This document shows positions 9,313-18,437 of a stretch of 64,000 bases of DNA, in pieces. This stretch comes from Paracoccus endophyticus (lineage in GTDB: Bacteria > Pseudomonadota > Alphaproteobacteria > Rhodobacterales > Rhodobacteraceae). The position numbers and the translations under genes are program-made. Every line of letters begins with the position of its first letter. Within the stretch, counting starts at the first letter, position 1. The notes beneath the pieces were generated by a model, which saw only the letters and a list, made by a program, of their open reading frames with translations, made no database searches and had not been told where the DNA came from. The stretch lies in contig NZ_QLUV01000001.1 in NCBI RefSeq assembly GCF_003286075.1, positions 620,001 through 684,000 of the forward strand, written 5' to 3'.

Positions 9313-10734
9313 TCAGTCCGCGCCCGCCGCCGGCTGCGTCGCATCCGCCGGGATCGTGTCCAAGCCGTTCGTTGCCGCGGCGGGCGCGGCTTGGCCGTCC
9401 GCAGGGGGGGCGGGGCTGCGCGCAAAGCTGTCGCTCAGCTCGGCCGCGACGCGCGGCTGGTCCTCGGCATCGGCCAGCGGCCAGATCAGCACAAAGCCTT
9501 CGGCGCGCCCGTCCGCGACCCGCGCCTCGGCCTGGCCGATGTGGGTCGCGTTCTGGCCGCGCAGCACGGCGCGGCCCGGCGTCACCATGCGCTCGGGCGC
9601 GGGCACCCAGCCCAGCGCGGTGACAAGGCCGGTGAAGTCCAGCATCTCCTGCTGGCCGCCCGGCGCCGACCACAGGATCAGCGCGGCGCCCGAGCCGTCG
9701 CGCGGGCCATAGATCGACAGTCCCTGCTCGGTCCGGTCGAAGATCAGCCGGTCCATCGGCGCAGTGACCGACAGGCCGCTGGCCGCGTCGTCCAGCCGGG
9801 TCAGGCCCATCTGGTCGCGCCAGGCCGCGCGTCGTGCGATCAGCGCGGCCATGGCCGTGCCCGCGTCGGGGGCGGCGCGCTGGGCCATGATCTCGGCCGC
9901 GATGGCGTCGCGCGTCCGCGGCCCGTCCTTGCCGTCGATCGCGCCGTCGTAAAGCCCGGCCCAGCGCAGCGCGCGCTGGACTTGGTCCAGCGGCGGCAGG
10001 GGCGCGTTCCCGGGCGGCGGCAGGTCGGGGGCGCGGCCCGCATCGGCGACCGGACCCAGGCGGTCCGCGCCTGCGACGAAGGCATCATCCGCGGCGCGGC
10101 CCGCCGCCTGCATCGCATCCAGCCAGGCGGCAGCCGTGTCGCGCGCCATCGGCCCCAGCGCCACGGCGAACCAGCCGTCGGGCAGGGCGTAAAGCCCGGC
10201 CTCGGGGAAATCCTTGCGCCAGTCGGCCAGCGCCGCGTCCGCCTCGGCCCGCGTGGCCAGGGCCTGCAGGCGAATATAGTCGCCGGGCGCGGGCTGGTCG
10301 GGGGCAGGTTGGTCGGCTGTGGGCTGGCCGGCTGTGGGCTGGTCGGGGGCGCCGGCCTGCGGCTGGGCGGCGGTGGGGTCGGCCGACGGATCGGGCGCGG
10401 GCGCGGCGTCCGGCTGCCCCGTGGCCGCCGTCGGGGACGCAGGTGTCAGCGCGTCGGGCACGGGGCCAAGGAAGCTGTCGCCCGGCACGCGGCCCGCGCC
10501 CTTCAGCGCCTCGAGCCTGGCCTGCGCCTCGGCGCGCTCCATCGGGCCCAGCGCGATGGCGGTCCACCCCTCGTTCAGCGCAAACGTCACCACGTCGGGA
10601 AACTGCGCCGCCCAGCGGGCGGCGGCCTCGGCTGCGGCGCCGGCGTCGCGCTTGGCCTCAAGCCGCAGGACGACGGGCTCGGCCAGCGCCAGCCCCGGCA
10701 GAAACATCGCGATCAGAAAAGCCCAAGCTCGCAT
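9313..10734 (-). CDS. Secreted SPOR/peptidoglycan-binding-like protein with Pro/Ala-rich linker
   Basis: The product has 473 residues and opens with a signal peptide ending at ALAEPVV. Two similar about 70-residue modules follow (each with [10 protein letters not shown]- or [10 protein letters not shown]-type cores), resembling SPOR domains, joined by a low-complexity linker of repeated [10 protein letters not shown]-like units (residues 105-150). A third region ([19 protein letters not shown]) looks like a peptidoglycan-binding helix bundle. The C-terminal 170 residues are of unknown fold. It probably binds septal or denuded murein in the periplasm. It faces recQ and diverges from glyQ. Confidence 0.65.
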   Translation of the reverse strand: MRAWAFLIAMFLPGLALAEPVVLRLEAKRDAGAAAEAAARWAAQFPDVVTFALNEGWTAIALGPMERAEAQARLEALKGAGRVPGDSFLGPVPDALTPASPTAATGQPDAAPAPDPSADPTAAQPQAGAPDQPTAGQPTADQPAPDQPAPGDYIRLQALATRAEADAALADWRKDFPEAGLYALPDGWFAVALGPMARDTAAAWLDAMQAAGRAADDAFVAGADRLGPVADAGRAPDLPPPGNAPLPPLDQVQRALRWAGLYDGAIDGKDGPRTRDAIAAEIMAQRAAPDAGTAMAALIARRAAWRDQMGLTRLDDAASGLSVTAPMDRLIFDRTEQGLSIYGPRDGSGAALILWSAPGGQQEMLDFTGLVTALGWVPAPERMVTPGRAVLRGQNATHIGQAEARVADGRAEGFVLIWPLADAEDQPRVAAELSDSFARSPAPPADGQAAPAAATNGLDTIPADATQPAAGAD

Positions 10735-10758
10735 CCGCGCCCCGTTCGTGACCCGTCA

Positions 10759-10786
10759 TTGACCCGGTCAGACCCGCCCCCTAGAA
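10759..10786 (+). promoter_or_regulatory. Candidate glyQ promoter
   Basis: TTGACC and CTAGAA are separated by 16 bases, about 40 bases before the glyQ start, in the gap between two divergent genes. Confidence 0.5.
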
Positions 10787-10827
10787 GGCGCCTGACATTC
10801 GCGTCAGTTATGCGAAAGGACGCTGGA

Positions 10828-11823
10828 ATGACCAGCCCCCAGACCGATCAGGGCGCCGGCATCGCCGATGCGGGCGCGCGGGCCACGCCCGGCGCGAACG
10901 GCCCGCGCTGTTTCCAGGACGTGATCCTGCGCCTGCAATCCTATTGGGCCGCGACCGGCTGCGCCGTGCTGCAACCCTATGACATGGAGGTGGGCGCCGG
11001 CACCTTCCACCCGGCGACCACCCTGCGGTCCCTGGGCACCCGCCCCTGGGCCGCGGCCTATGTCCAGCCCTCGCGCCGCCCGACGGACGGGCGCTATGGC
11101 GAGAACCCGAACCGCCTGCAGCATTACTATCAGTATCAGGTCATCATCAAACCCTCGCCCCCGGACCTGCAGGACCTGTATCTGGGCAGCCTGCGGGCGA
11201 TCGGGCTGGACCCCCTGATCCACGACGTCCGCTTTGTCGAGGACGACTGGGAATCGCCCACGCTGGGCGCCTGGGGCCTGGGGTGGGAGGTCTGGTGCGA
11301 CGGGATGGAGGTCAGCCAGTTCACCTATTTCCAGCAGGTCGGCGGCCACGACTGCCGCCCCGTCTCGGGCGAGCTGACCTATGGGCTCGAACGGCTGGCG
11401 ATGTACGTGCTGGGCGTGGAACACGTCATGGACATGCCCTTCAACGCCCCCGACAGCCCGATCCCGCTGACCTATGGCGACGTCTTCCGCCAGACGGAAC
11501 GCGAATACAGCCGCTGGAACTTCGAGGTGGCCGACACCGACATGCTGCTGGCGCACTTCAGGGACGCCGAGGCGGAATGCGCCCGCATCCTTCAGGCGCC
11601 TGCGGAAGACAGCGCCGGGCGGCGCATCCCGATGGCGCACCCGGCCTATGACCAGGCGATCAAGGCCAGCCACATCTTCAACCTGCTGGACGCGCGCGGC
11701 GTCATCTCGGTCACGGAACGCCAGGCCTATATCGGCCGCGTGCGCGCGCTGGCCAAGGCCTGCGCCGACCTGTTCGTGACGACCGAGGCCGCGACCGGCA
11801 CAACCCCGGGGGACGTCGCATGA
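10828..11823 (+). CDS. glyQ: Glycine--tRNA ligase alpha subunit
   Basis: The 331-residue alpha subunit of the tetrameric (alpha2beta2) glycyl-tRNA synthetase holds the class II catalytic core. Highly conserved segments are [18 protein letters not shown] and [20 protein letters not shown]. It activates glycine with ATP and charges tRNA-Gly with the GlyS subunit. The start at 10828 is chosen because AAAGGA lies 7 bases upstream; an in-frame ATG at 10810 is possible. About 20 poorly conserved residues precede the core. It overlaps DUF6446 by 4 bases. Confidence 0.96.
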   Translation: MTSPQTDQGAGIADAGARATPGANGPRCFQDVILRLQSYWAATGCAVLQPYDMEVGAGTFHPATTLRSLGTRPWAAAYVQPSRRPTDGRYGENPNRLQHYYQYQVIIKPSPPDLQDLYLGSLRAIGLDPLIHDVRFVEDDWESPTLGAWGLGWEVWCDGMEVSQFTYFQQVGGHDCRPVSGELTYGLERLAMYVLGVEHVMDMPFNAPDSPIPLTYGDVFRQTEREYSRWNFEVADTDMLLAHFRDAEAECARILQAPAEDSAGRRIPMAHPAYDQAIKASHIFNLLDARGVISVTERQAYIGRVRALAKACADLFVTTEAATGTTPGDVA

Positions 11824-12302
11824 CATCGGGCAAGATCATGGTGTCGATGCTGGTGCTGGTCTCGCTGCTGGCGGGAATGGCGGTCTGGTATCTGCAGGTC
11901 TACGGCTTCTACGAGGAGGTGGACGAGATCACCGGCGCGGGGCAGATCGTCGTCACGGACGCGGCCGGGGCCACGCATCCGGTCGCGATCGAGGGGTTCC
12001 GCGCCATCGACGCCTCGTCCTCGCCCATCCGCTATCGCGCCTGCTTCACGCTGGACCCCGCGCAGGTCGCCCAGGCTGCCCCCTATCCCGCCGCGACGCC
12101 GCTGAACGGGCCGAACTGGTTCCAGTGCTATTCGGCGCGCGCGCTGACGGCCGACCTGGAAAGCGGGGCCGCAAAGGCGGTGCTGGGGCAGGCCGAGGTG
12201 CGCCCCGACGTGGACCGGGTGATCGTCGTCTATCCCGACGGCCGGGCCTTTGCCTGGCACCAGTTCAACGACAAGACCCCGGAACGAAAGGTCATGGACT
12301 GA
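11820..12302 (+). CDS. DUF6446 family membrane-anchored protein
   Basis: A 160-residue protein with one N-terminal membrane helix ([19 protein letters not shown]) followed by a soluble domain. It overlaps glyQ by 4 bases and glyS by 1, so it is translationally locked between the two synthetase subunits. This arrangement is common in Rhodobacterales. No enzymatic motif is visible and I cannot assign a function; a direct part in aminoacylation is not implied. Confidence 0.8.
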   Translation: MTSGKIMVSMLVLVSLLAGMAVWYLQVYGFYEEVDEITGAGQIVVTDAAGATHPVAIEGFRAIDASSSPIRYRACFTLDPAQVAQAAPYPAATPLNGPNWFQCYSARALTADLESGAAKAVLGQAEVRPDVDRVIVVYPDGRAFAWHQFNDKTPERKVMD

Positions 12303-14545
12303 TGCCCGACCTGCTGATCGAGCTGTTCTCCGAGGAGATCCCGGCGCGCATGCAGTCGCGCGCGCGCGAGGACCTGCGGCGCCTGATCACCGACGGTCTG
12401 GTCGAGGCCGGGCTGACCTATCGGTCCGCCAATGCCCTGTCCACGCCGCGCCGGCTGGCGCTGGCGGTCGAGGGGCTGACCGCGCAATCCCGCCCCGTGC
12501 GCGAGGAGCGCAAGGGGCCGAGGACGGACGCGCCCGCGGGGGCCATCGAGGGCTTCCTGCGGTCCACCGGCTTGACGCTGGAGCAGCTGGAACGCCGGGC
12601 CGAGAAAAAGGGCGAGGTCTTCTTCGCCGTCATCGAACGGCCCGGCCGCGGCGCGCCCGAGATCGTGGCCGAGGTGCTGGAGGCCGCGATCCGCGACTTT
12701 CCCTGGCCCAAGTCGATGCGCTGGGGGTCGGGGCCGCTGCGCTGGGTCCGCCCGCTGCATTCGATCATCGCCATCCTGTCGGACGAGGCGGGTGCGCAGG
12801 TCGTGCCGCTGACCGTGGACGGCATCACGGCCGGCGACACGACGCGCGGCCACCGGTTCATGGCGCCAGACGCCTTCCGCGTGACGGGCTTTGACGATTA
12901 CGCCGCCAAGCTGCGCCGCGCCCGCGTGATGCTGGACCCCGCCGAGCGCGACTCCGCGATCCGGCAGGAGGCCGCGACCCGCGCCTTTGCCCGCGGGTGG
13001 GAGATCGTGGCGGACGAGGGGCTGATGGCCGAGCTGGCCGGGCTGGTCGAATGGCCCGTGCCGCTGATGGGGGTGATCGAGGACCGCTTCCTCGACCTGC
13101 CGCCCGAGGTGCTGCAGACCTCGATGAAGGCGCACCAGAAGTTCCTGTCGGCCCGCAACCCCAGGACGGGCCGGATCGAGGGCTTTGTCACGGTGGCCAA
13201 CATCGAGACGCCCGACGACGGCGCGACGATCCTGGCCGGCAACCAGCGCGTCCTGGCCGCCCGCCTGTCGGACGCCGCCTTCTTCTGGGAGAACGACCTG
13301 CGCGAGGCGCGGTCGGGGATGGAGACGTGGAAGAAGGGGCTGGAGGCCGTGACCTTCCACGCCAAGCTCGGCTCGCAAGCCGACCGGGTGGAGCGGATCG
13401 CGGCGCTCGCCCGCGAGATTGCGCCCGCCGTGGGGGCGGACCCCGATCAGGCCGAGCAGGCGGCAAGGGTTGCCAAGCTGGACCTGCGGTCGGCCATGGT
13501 CGGCGAGTTCCCCGAGTTGCAAGGCACGATGGGCCGCTATTACGCGCAGGCCGCCGGGTTGCCGGACGCGGTCGCGGACGCCGCCCGCGACCACTATTCG
13601 CCGCTGGGGCCGTCGGACGAGGTGCCCAGCGCGCCTATGTCGGTCGCCGTGGCGCTGGCCGACAAGCTGGACACGCTGACCGGCTTCTGGGCGATCGACG
13701 AGAAGCCGACCGGGAGCAAAGATCCCTTTGCGCTGCGGCGCGCGGCGCTGGGGGTGATCCGGCTGGTGCTGGGGAATAAGCTGCGCTTAGTGCTGAATGA
13801 CGTCTTTTTCTCATCGCTTCCTGCAAATGCTAAGTCAGCGCTGTCCGTGCTGTCGGCTGATGCCTCGGCGACAAGAGAAAAATATGCGTCGCTCTCAAAA
13901 ATCCCAGCGGCGCAGTTGTTGCACAACGAACTGATTGCTGCCCTCTTCGAGGAGGCAGAGAAAGCCGAACCGGAGTCAAAAACGGTTCTTATCGCGGCGT
14001 ATGATCCAGAGATTGTAGCCGCCGACCTCCTCGCCTTCCTCCATGACCGCCTCAAGGTCCATCTCCGCGATCAGGGCATCCGCCATGACGTGATCGACGC
14101 GGTGCTGGCGATGCCGGGCAGCGACGACCTGACGCTGGTGGTCAACCGCGCCACCGCGCTGAACGCGATGCTGGGGACCGGGGACGGGCCGAACCTGCTG
14201 CAGGGGCTCAAGCGCGCCGCCAACATCCTCGCGCAGGCCGAGGAGAAGGACGGCGTCGAATATTCCTTCGGCGCGGACCCGAAATTCGCGGACACCGACG
14301 AGGAACGCGCGCTGTTCGCCGCGCTCGACGCGGCCGAGCCGAAGATTTCCGCCGCCATGCGGGCCGAGGACTTCCCCGCCGCCATGGCGGCCATCGCCGC
14401 CCTGCGCGCGCCCATCGACGCCTTTTTCGAGGCGGTGCAGGTCAACACCGACAACCAGATCCTCCGCCGCAACCGCCTGAACCTGCTGTCGCGCATCCGC
14501 GGGGCGGGCCGCCTGATCGCGGATTTCGGAAAGATCGAGGGGTAA
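12302..14545 (+). CDS. glyS: Glycine--tRNA ligase beta subunit
   Basis: The 747-residue beta subunit binds tRNA-Gly and supports the GlyQ catalytic subunit. The N-terminus [17 protein letters not shown] and the segment around SMRWGSGPLRWVRPLHSI are typical. The C-terminal part holds the anticodon-binding HDVIDAVLA and RNRLNLLSRI regions. Its start overlaps the DUF6446 stop (TGATG). Unusually, codons between about 13780 and 14045 (residues about 493-581) are AT-richer and use rare codons, unlike both flanks, while the frame stays open. Confidence 0.95.
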   Translation: MPDLLIELFSEEIPARMQSRAREDLRRLITDGLVEAGLTYRSANALSTPRRLALAVEGLTAQSRPVREERKGPRTDAPAGAIEGFLRSTGLTLEQLERRAEKKGEVFFAVIERPGRGAPEIVAEVLEAAIRDFPWPKSMRWGSGPLRWVRPLHSIIAILSDEAGAQVVPLTVDGITAGDTTRGHRFMAPDAFRVTGFDDYAAKLRRARVMLDPAERDSAIRQEAATRAFARGWEIVADEGLMAELAGLVEWPVPLMGVIEDRFLDLPPEVLQTSMKAHQKFLSARNPRTGRIEGFVTVANIETPDDGATILAGNQRVLAARLSDAAFFWENDLREARSGMETWKKGLEAVTFHAKLGSQADRVERIAALAREIAPAVGADPDQAEQAARVAKLDLRSAMVGEFPELQGTMGRYYAQAAGLPDAVADAARDHYSPLGPSDEVPSAPMSVAVALADKLDTLTGFWAIDEKPTGSKDPFALRRAALGVIRLVLGNKLRLVLNDVFFSSLPANAKSALSVLSADASATREKYASLSKIPAAQLLHNELIAALFEEAEKAEPESKTVLIAAYDPEIVAADLLAFLHDRLKVHLRDQGIRHDVIDAVLAMPGSDDLTLVVNRATALNAMLGTGDGPNLLQGLKRAANILAQAEEKDGVEYSFGADPKFADTDEERALFAALDAAEPKISAAMRAEDFPAAMAAIAALRAPIDAFFEAVQVNTDNQILRRNRLNLLSRIRGAGRLIADFGKIEG
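13780..14045 (+). other. Low-GC mosaic segment inside glyS
   Basis: Three consecutive 60-base lines (13801-13980) contain 96 G or C in 180 bases, about 53%, against about 70% in a sampled flanking line (13441-13500). Codons such as TTA, AGA, ATA-like and TTT appear here but hardly in the rest of the gene. The reading frame continues without a break. It looks like an acquired or recombined segment in the variable C-terminal region. Confidence 0.65.
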
Positions 14546-14614
14546 GGCCGGGGACAGGTCCCGAGGGCCGTTCCTGTCCCCCCCGCCGGCCGCCCGGCCC
14601 CTTGCGCCGCCGCA

Positions 14615-14667
14615 CGGGGGCTGTCTGCCCCCGCGAGGCCTTCGGCCTCTTCCCCCGAGGATATTTC
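14615..14667 (+). repeat. REP-like palindromic element
   Basis: Two stem-loops, GGGGGC/GCCCCC and GAGGCC-TTC-GGCCTC, are followed by CCCCCGAGGATATTT. This layout is a familiar intergenic repeat of Rhodobacteraceae. A second copy lies at 39664-39735. It sits in the 298-base glyS-kynU gap, which has no other gene. Confidence 0.65.
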
Positions 14668-14670
14668 AGG

Positions 14671-14693
14671 CCGCCCGAGGCCTTTTCGGGCGG
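14671..14693. terminator. GC-rich hairpin after glyS
   Basis: A perfect 7-base stem CCGCCCG/CGGGCGG encloses a 9-base loop. It directly follows the REP-like element and could end the glyS transcript, though no T-run follows. Confidence 0.4.
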
Positions 14694-14843
14694 GTTCAGG
14701 GATCACGGAGGTGTCCAGGCGCGCGGACGGGCCGGGCGGATAGCCGGCGGCGAAGGCCGCGGCAGGCACCCGGGGGGACGGCGGCGAAGGCCCACCTTGC
14801 AGCCGCCGCCTGCGCTGCTAGCCTTTGGCGAAAGGGGACCGCC

Positions 14844-16031
14844 ATGACCGACTTTGCCGCCACCCGCCGCGCCTTTCACCTGCCCGACGGGATCACCTAT
14901 CTGGACGGCAACTCGCTGGGCCCGATGCCGCGCCATGCCGCCGACCGCGTGGCGGCGATGATGCGGGACGAGTGGGCCGGGATGCTGATCACCGGCTGGA
15001 ACCGCGCCGGCTGGTATGACCAGCCGCGCCGCGTGGGCGACCGGATCGCGCGGCTGATCGGTGCGGGCGAGGGGCAGGTCGTCATGGGCGACACGCTGTC
15101 GATCAAGGTCTTTCAGGCGCTGTCCGCCGCGCTGGCCCTGCGTCCCGGCCGCCGGGTGATCCTGTCGGACAGCGGCAACTTCCCCTCGGACCTGTATGTC
15201 GCGCAGGGGCTGGCCCGCATGACCGGGGCCGAGCTGCGCGTCGTGGCGCCCGAGGATGTGGCGGCGGCGATCACCCCCGATCTGGCCGTCCTGATGCTGA
15301 CCGAGGTGGATTACCGCACCGGCCGGCGCCACGACATGGCCGGCCTGACCGCTGCCGCGCAGGGGGCGGGGGCGCTGACGGTCTGGGATCTGGCCCATTC
15401 GGCGGGCGCGGTGGACGTGGACCTGCTGGGCGCGGGGGCCGATTTCGCGGTCGGCTGCACCTACAAGTACCTGAACGGCGGGCCGGGCGCGCCGGCGTTC
15501 ATCTGGGTCAACCCCCGCCACGCCGACGCGGCGCAACCTGTCCTGCAGGGCTGGATGGGCCATGCGGCGCCCTTTGCGTTCGACCCCGCCTATGCCCCCG
15601 CGCCGGGGATCGAGCGGATGCGCGTCGGCACGCCGCCGGTCATCGCGCTGGCCGCGCTGGAGGCGGCGCTGGACGTGTGGGAGGGCGTGGACATGGCCGC
15701 GCTGCGCGCGCGCTCGGTGGCGCTGACACAGGCCTTCATCGCCGGCGTCCGGTCCGCCTGCCCGGAGGTGGTGCTGGCCAGCCCCGGCGATCCGGCCCTG
15801 CGCGGGTCGCAGGTCAGCCTGCGCCATCCGCAGGCTTACGCCGTCATGCAGGCGCTGATCGACCGCGGCGTGATCGGCGATTTCCGCGCCCCGGACCTGC
15901 TGCGCTTCGGCTTTGCGCCGCTGTTCAACGGGCCGGACGACGTGGACCGCGCCGTCGCCACGCTGGCCGCGATCCTGCGCGAGGGCTCGTGGGACCAGCC
16001 CCGGTTCCACCAGCGGGCGGCCGTCACGTAA
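14844..16031 (+). CDS. kynU: Kynureninase
   Basis: A 395-residue PLP enzyme that splits kynurenine into anthranilate and alanine in tryptophan breakdown. It begins with the family signature YLDGNSLGPMP, has the cofactor-contacting WDLAHSAGAVDVDL, and carries the Schiff-base lysine in TYKYLNGGPG (about K208). AAAGGGG lies 8 bases before the ATG. No tryptophan dioxygenase or formamidase gene is adjacent. It is separated from the RND operon by 75 bases containing an inverted repeat. Confidence 0.94.
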   Translation: MTDFAATRRAFHLPDGITYLDGNSLGPMPRHAADRVAAMMRDEWAGMLITGWNRAGWYDQPRRVGDRIARLIGAGEGQVVMGDTLSIKVFQALSAALALRPGRRVILSDSGNFPSDLYVAQGLARMTGAELRVVAPEDVAAAITPDLAVLMLTEVDYRTGRRHDMAGLTAAAQGAGALTVWDLAHSAGAVDVDLLGAGADFAVGCTYKYLNGGPGAPAFIWVNPRHADAAQPVLQGWMGHAAPFAFDPAYAPAPGIERMRVGTPPVIALAALEAALDVWEGVDMAALRARSVALTQAFIAGVRSACPEVVLASPGDPALRGSQVSLRHPQAYAVMQALIDRGVIGDFRAPDLLRFGFAPLFNGPDDVDRAVATLAAILREGSWDQPRFHQRAAVT

Positions 16032-16055
16032 AATCCTCACCTCAATGTGCTTTCC

Positions 16056-16077
16056 ATTGCCAGCCGGGGCCGGCAAT
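16056..16077. promoter_or_regulatory. Inverted repeat upstream of the RND operon
   Basis: ATTGCCAGCC and GGCCGGCAAT form a nearly perfect inverted repeat (9 of 10 pairs) 30 bases before the first adaptor gene. With no T-run it is more like an operator than a terminator. No regulator gene is next to the operon. Confidence 0.4.
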
Positions 16078-16106
16078 AGAACAGCCATTCAAAGGACAGG
16101 CAGCTC

Positions 16107-17234
16107 GTGCGGCAGACTTCCTCGACAGGCCCCCGGTCGCTTGCGACCGTTATCCTGATGGCGCTGGCCGTCCTTGCCGTGCTGGTCAAGGCCGCGCCCG
16201 CGCAGAGGCCCGATGCACCGGGTTCCGGCGCGTCCCGGACTGCCGCGCCGCTGGCGGTCGAATTCGTGGCCGTGGCGCGCCGGCCGCTGACCTTCGACAT
16301 GGCGCTGACCGGGACCATCGCGGCGCGCGACAGCATCGCCCTGTCGTTTCCCCAGGGCGGCAAGATCATCCAGGTGCTGGTCGATGCCGGCGACCGCGTG
16401 CGCGAGGGCCAGGTGCTGGCGCGGCTGGACCCCGTCCAGCAGCAACAGGCGCTGGCGGCCGCCCAGGCCTCGCTGGGCGCGGCGCTGGCCTCGCTGGAGC
16501 AGGCGCAGCAGGCGGCCACCCGCTCGGACGAGATGCTGCGGCGGGGCGTGGGCACCGCCGCAGCCCGCGACGACGCGCGCCGCGCCCTGTCGGCCGCCGA
16601 GGGCGAGGCGGAGCGCGCCCGCATCGCCGTCGATCAGGCGTCCCGCGCCCGCGAGGACACCGAGCTGAGGGCCCCCCAAGCGGCGGTCGTGACCGTCCGG
16701 TCGGGCGAGCCGGGCCAGATCGTCGGCCCCGCGCAGGACGTGTTGCAGGTGGCTGCGCTGACCGGCCTCGAGGCGGTGTTCCAGGCCCCCGACGGCCCCG
16801 ATCTTGACGCCGCGATGGGCGCGGCCGTCATGTTGCACCCCCTGGACCGGCCCGGCACCACCCTGACGGCGACGGTCAGCGAGATCGCGCCGCTGGTCGA
16901 TCCGGCGACCGGGGCAGTCACCGTCCGCGCGACGATCCCCGGCCCCACCGACACCTCGCTGCTGGGCGCAGCGGTGCGGGGCAGCGTGCGCCTGCCGGTC
17001 GGGACCGGCATCGTGGTCCCCTGGACGGCGCTGACCGTGACCGGGGACCAGCCCGCGGTGTGGCGGGTCGGCCCGGACGGCCGGGCGACGCTGACGCCGG
17101 TCACGGTCGAGCGGTTCCAGACCGAGGTGGTGATCCTGCAATCGGGCGTCGAGCCGGGCGATACCGTCGTGGGCGAGGGGTCGCAGATGATGTTTCCCGG
17201 CCGGCGCGTCACCGCGGGGCAGGTGCGGCCATGA
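16107..17234 (+). CDS. RND efflux periplasmic adaptor subunit (first)
   Basis: The 375-residue membrane fusion protein starts at GTG with AAAGGA upstream. After one N-terminal membrane segment it has the lipoyl-like half motifs (GGKIIQVLVDAGDRVREGQV), a coiled-coil hairpin rich in Ala/Gln/Glu (residues 110-180) and beta-barrel/membrane-proximal domains. It would link the inner-membrane pump to an outer-membrane channel. It overlaps the second adaptor by 4 bases. There is no lipobox, so it is probably anchored by its helix. Confidence 0.88.
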   Translation: MRQTSSTGPRSLATVILMALAVLAVLVKAAPAQRPDAPGSGASRTAAPLAVEFVAVARRPLTFDMALTGTIAARDSIALSFPQGGKIIQVLVDAGDRVREGQVLARLDPVQQQQALAAAQASLGAALASLEQAQQAATRSDEMLRRGVGTAAARDDARRALSAAEGEAERARIAVDQASRAREDTELRAPQAAVVTVRSGEPGQIVGPAQDVLQVAALTGLEAVFQAPDGPDLDAAMGAAVMLHPLDRPGTTLTATVSEIAPLVDPATGAVTVRATIPGPTDTSLLGAAVRGSVRLPVGTGIVVPWTALTVTGDQPAVWRVGPDGRATLTPVTVERFQTEVVILQSGVEPGDTVVGEGSQMMFPGRRVTAGQVRP

Positions 17235-18346
17235 CCCGCGTGGGCTGCCATGCGGCGCGGCTGCTGATCGCCGGCGCGCTGGCGCTGGCCTTGGCCAGTC
17301 CCCTCGCCGCGCTGACCCTGCCCTGGGACACGGCCAAGGCGCCCGCGCCCCAGGCGCCGCCGCGCCCCGTCGTGACCGAGATCGTGACCGACATGGCCGC
17401 GCAGGTCCGCAGCATCCCCGGCATCATCGTCGCGCGGTCGCAGGTGGACATGGCGTTCCGCACCTTGGGCCGCATCGTCGAACGCGACGTGGACATCGGC
17501 GACCGGGTGCGGCGGGGGGCGCTGCTGGCCCGCCTCGACGGCGAGACCCTGGACGGCAACGTCCGCGCGGCCGAGGCGGCGGTGTCGGCGGCCGAGGTGA
17601 ACCTGTCCACCGCACGCAGCACCGCCGAGCGCACGCGCGCGCTGGCCGAACGCAACGTCGCCTCGCGCGCGCAGCTGGAACAGGCCGAGCAGGGCCTTGC
17701 CGCCGCCGAGGCCGCGATGGCCGAGGCCCGGTCGCAACTGGTCCGGGCCAGCGACGCGCAAGGCTTTGCCGAGATGCGCGCGCCCATCGACGGGGTCGTC
17801 AGCGAGGTCTTTGCCAGCAAGGGCGCGGTCATCGCTGCGGGCGAGCCGGTGCTGACCCTGTCGGGCGAGGACGGGCTGGAGGCGAGGATCGACGTAAGCG
17901 AGGCGCAGCGCGCCATGGGGGTGAGGATCGGGACCGCGTTCCTGGTCAGCCGCGCCGCCGCCGATGCCGCGCCGGTGCGCGCGGTCGTGCACCGGGTCGA
18001 ACCGGTCGCCGATGCCCAGACGCGCACCCGCCGGGTCCACCTGACCCTGGCGGACGCGCGCGGCTTTCGGCTGGGCACGCTGATCCGCGCGGTGCGGGCC
18101 GACGGCAACGCCGAGGTGCTGACCGTGCCCGCCGCGGCCATCGTGGGCGGCGACGCCCCGGCGGTGTGGGTCGTCGCCCGCACCGATGCGGGCCGGGTCG
18201 TCACCCGCCGCGCCATCGCCACCGGCGAGGGCTGGGCCGACCGCGTCGTGGTGACGGCGGGCCTTGCGGCCGGCGACGAGGTCGTGATCCGCGGGGTCAA
18301 CTCGCTGGCCGAGGGGCAGGCGGTGGGCCGCCGGGTCGATCCATGA
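17231..18346 (+). CDS. RND efflux periplasmic adaptor subunit (second)
   Basis: A 371-residue adaptor with a signal peptide ending near PLAALTLP, the biotinyl-lipoyl motif VDIGDRVRRGALLARLDG, an alpha-helical hairpin (residues 115-180) and a C-terminal domain ending in GVNSLAEGQAVG. Two different adaptors for a single pump suggest a hetero-oligomeric adaptor ring, as in some known two-adaptor RND systems. The start overlaps the first adaptor's stop (ATGA). Confidence 0.88.
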   Translation: MTRVGCHAARLLIAGALALALASPLAALTLPWDTAKAPAPQAPPRPVVTEIVTDMAAQVRSIPGIIVARSQVDMAFRTLGRIVERDVDIGDRVRRGALLARLDGETLDGNVRAAEAAVSAAEVNLSTARSTAERTRALAERNVASRAQLEQAEQGLAAAEAAMAEARSQLVRASDAQGFAEMRAPIDGVVSEVFASKGAVIAAGEPVLTLSGEDGLEARIDVSEAQRAMGVRIGTAFLVSRAAADAAPVRAVVHRVEPVADAQTRTRRVHLTLADARGFRLGTLIRAVRADGNAEVLTVPAAAIVGGDAPAVWVVARTDAGRVVTRRAIATGEGWADRVVVTAGLAAGDEVVIRGVNSLAEGQAVGRRVDP

Positions 18347-18437
18347 TGCGCCCGCGCGCCTGTCCGTCCCGCCCCCGGGCCGCCACCTCCCCCACCGACG
18401 CACGGGCCGCGGCCCGCCCCCCGACAGGACGGCCAGG

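Noticed and set aside
16056-16077. Inverted repeat as kynU terminator
   Set aside because: No T-run on either strand; kept only as an operator candidate.
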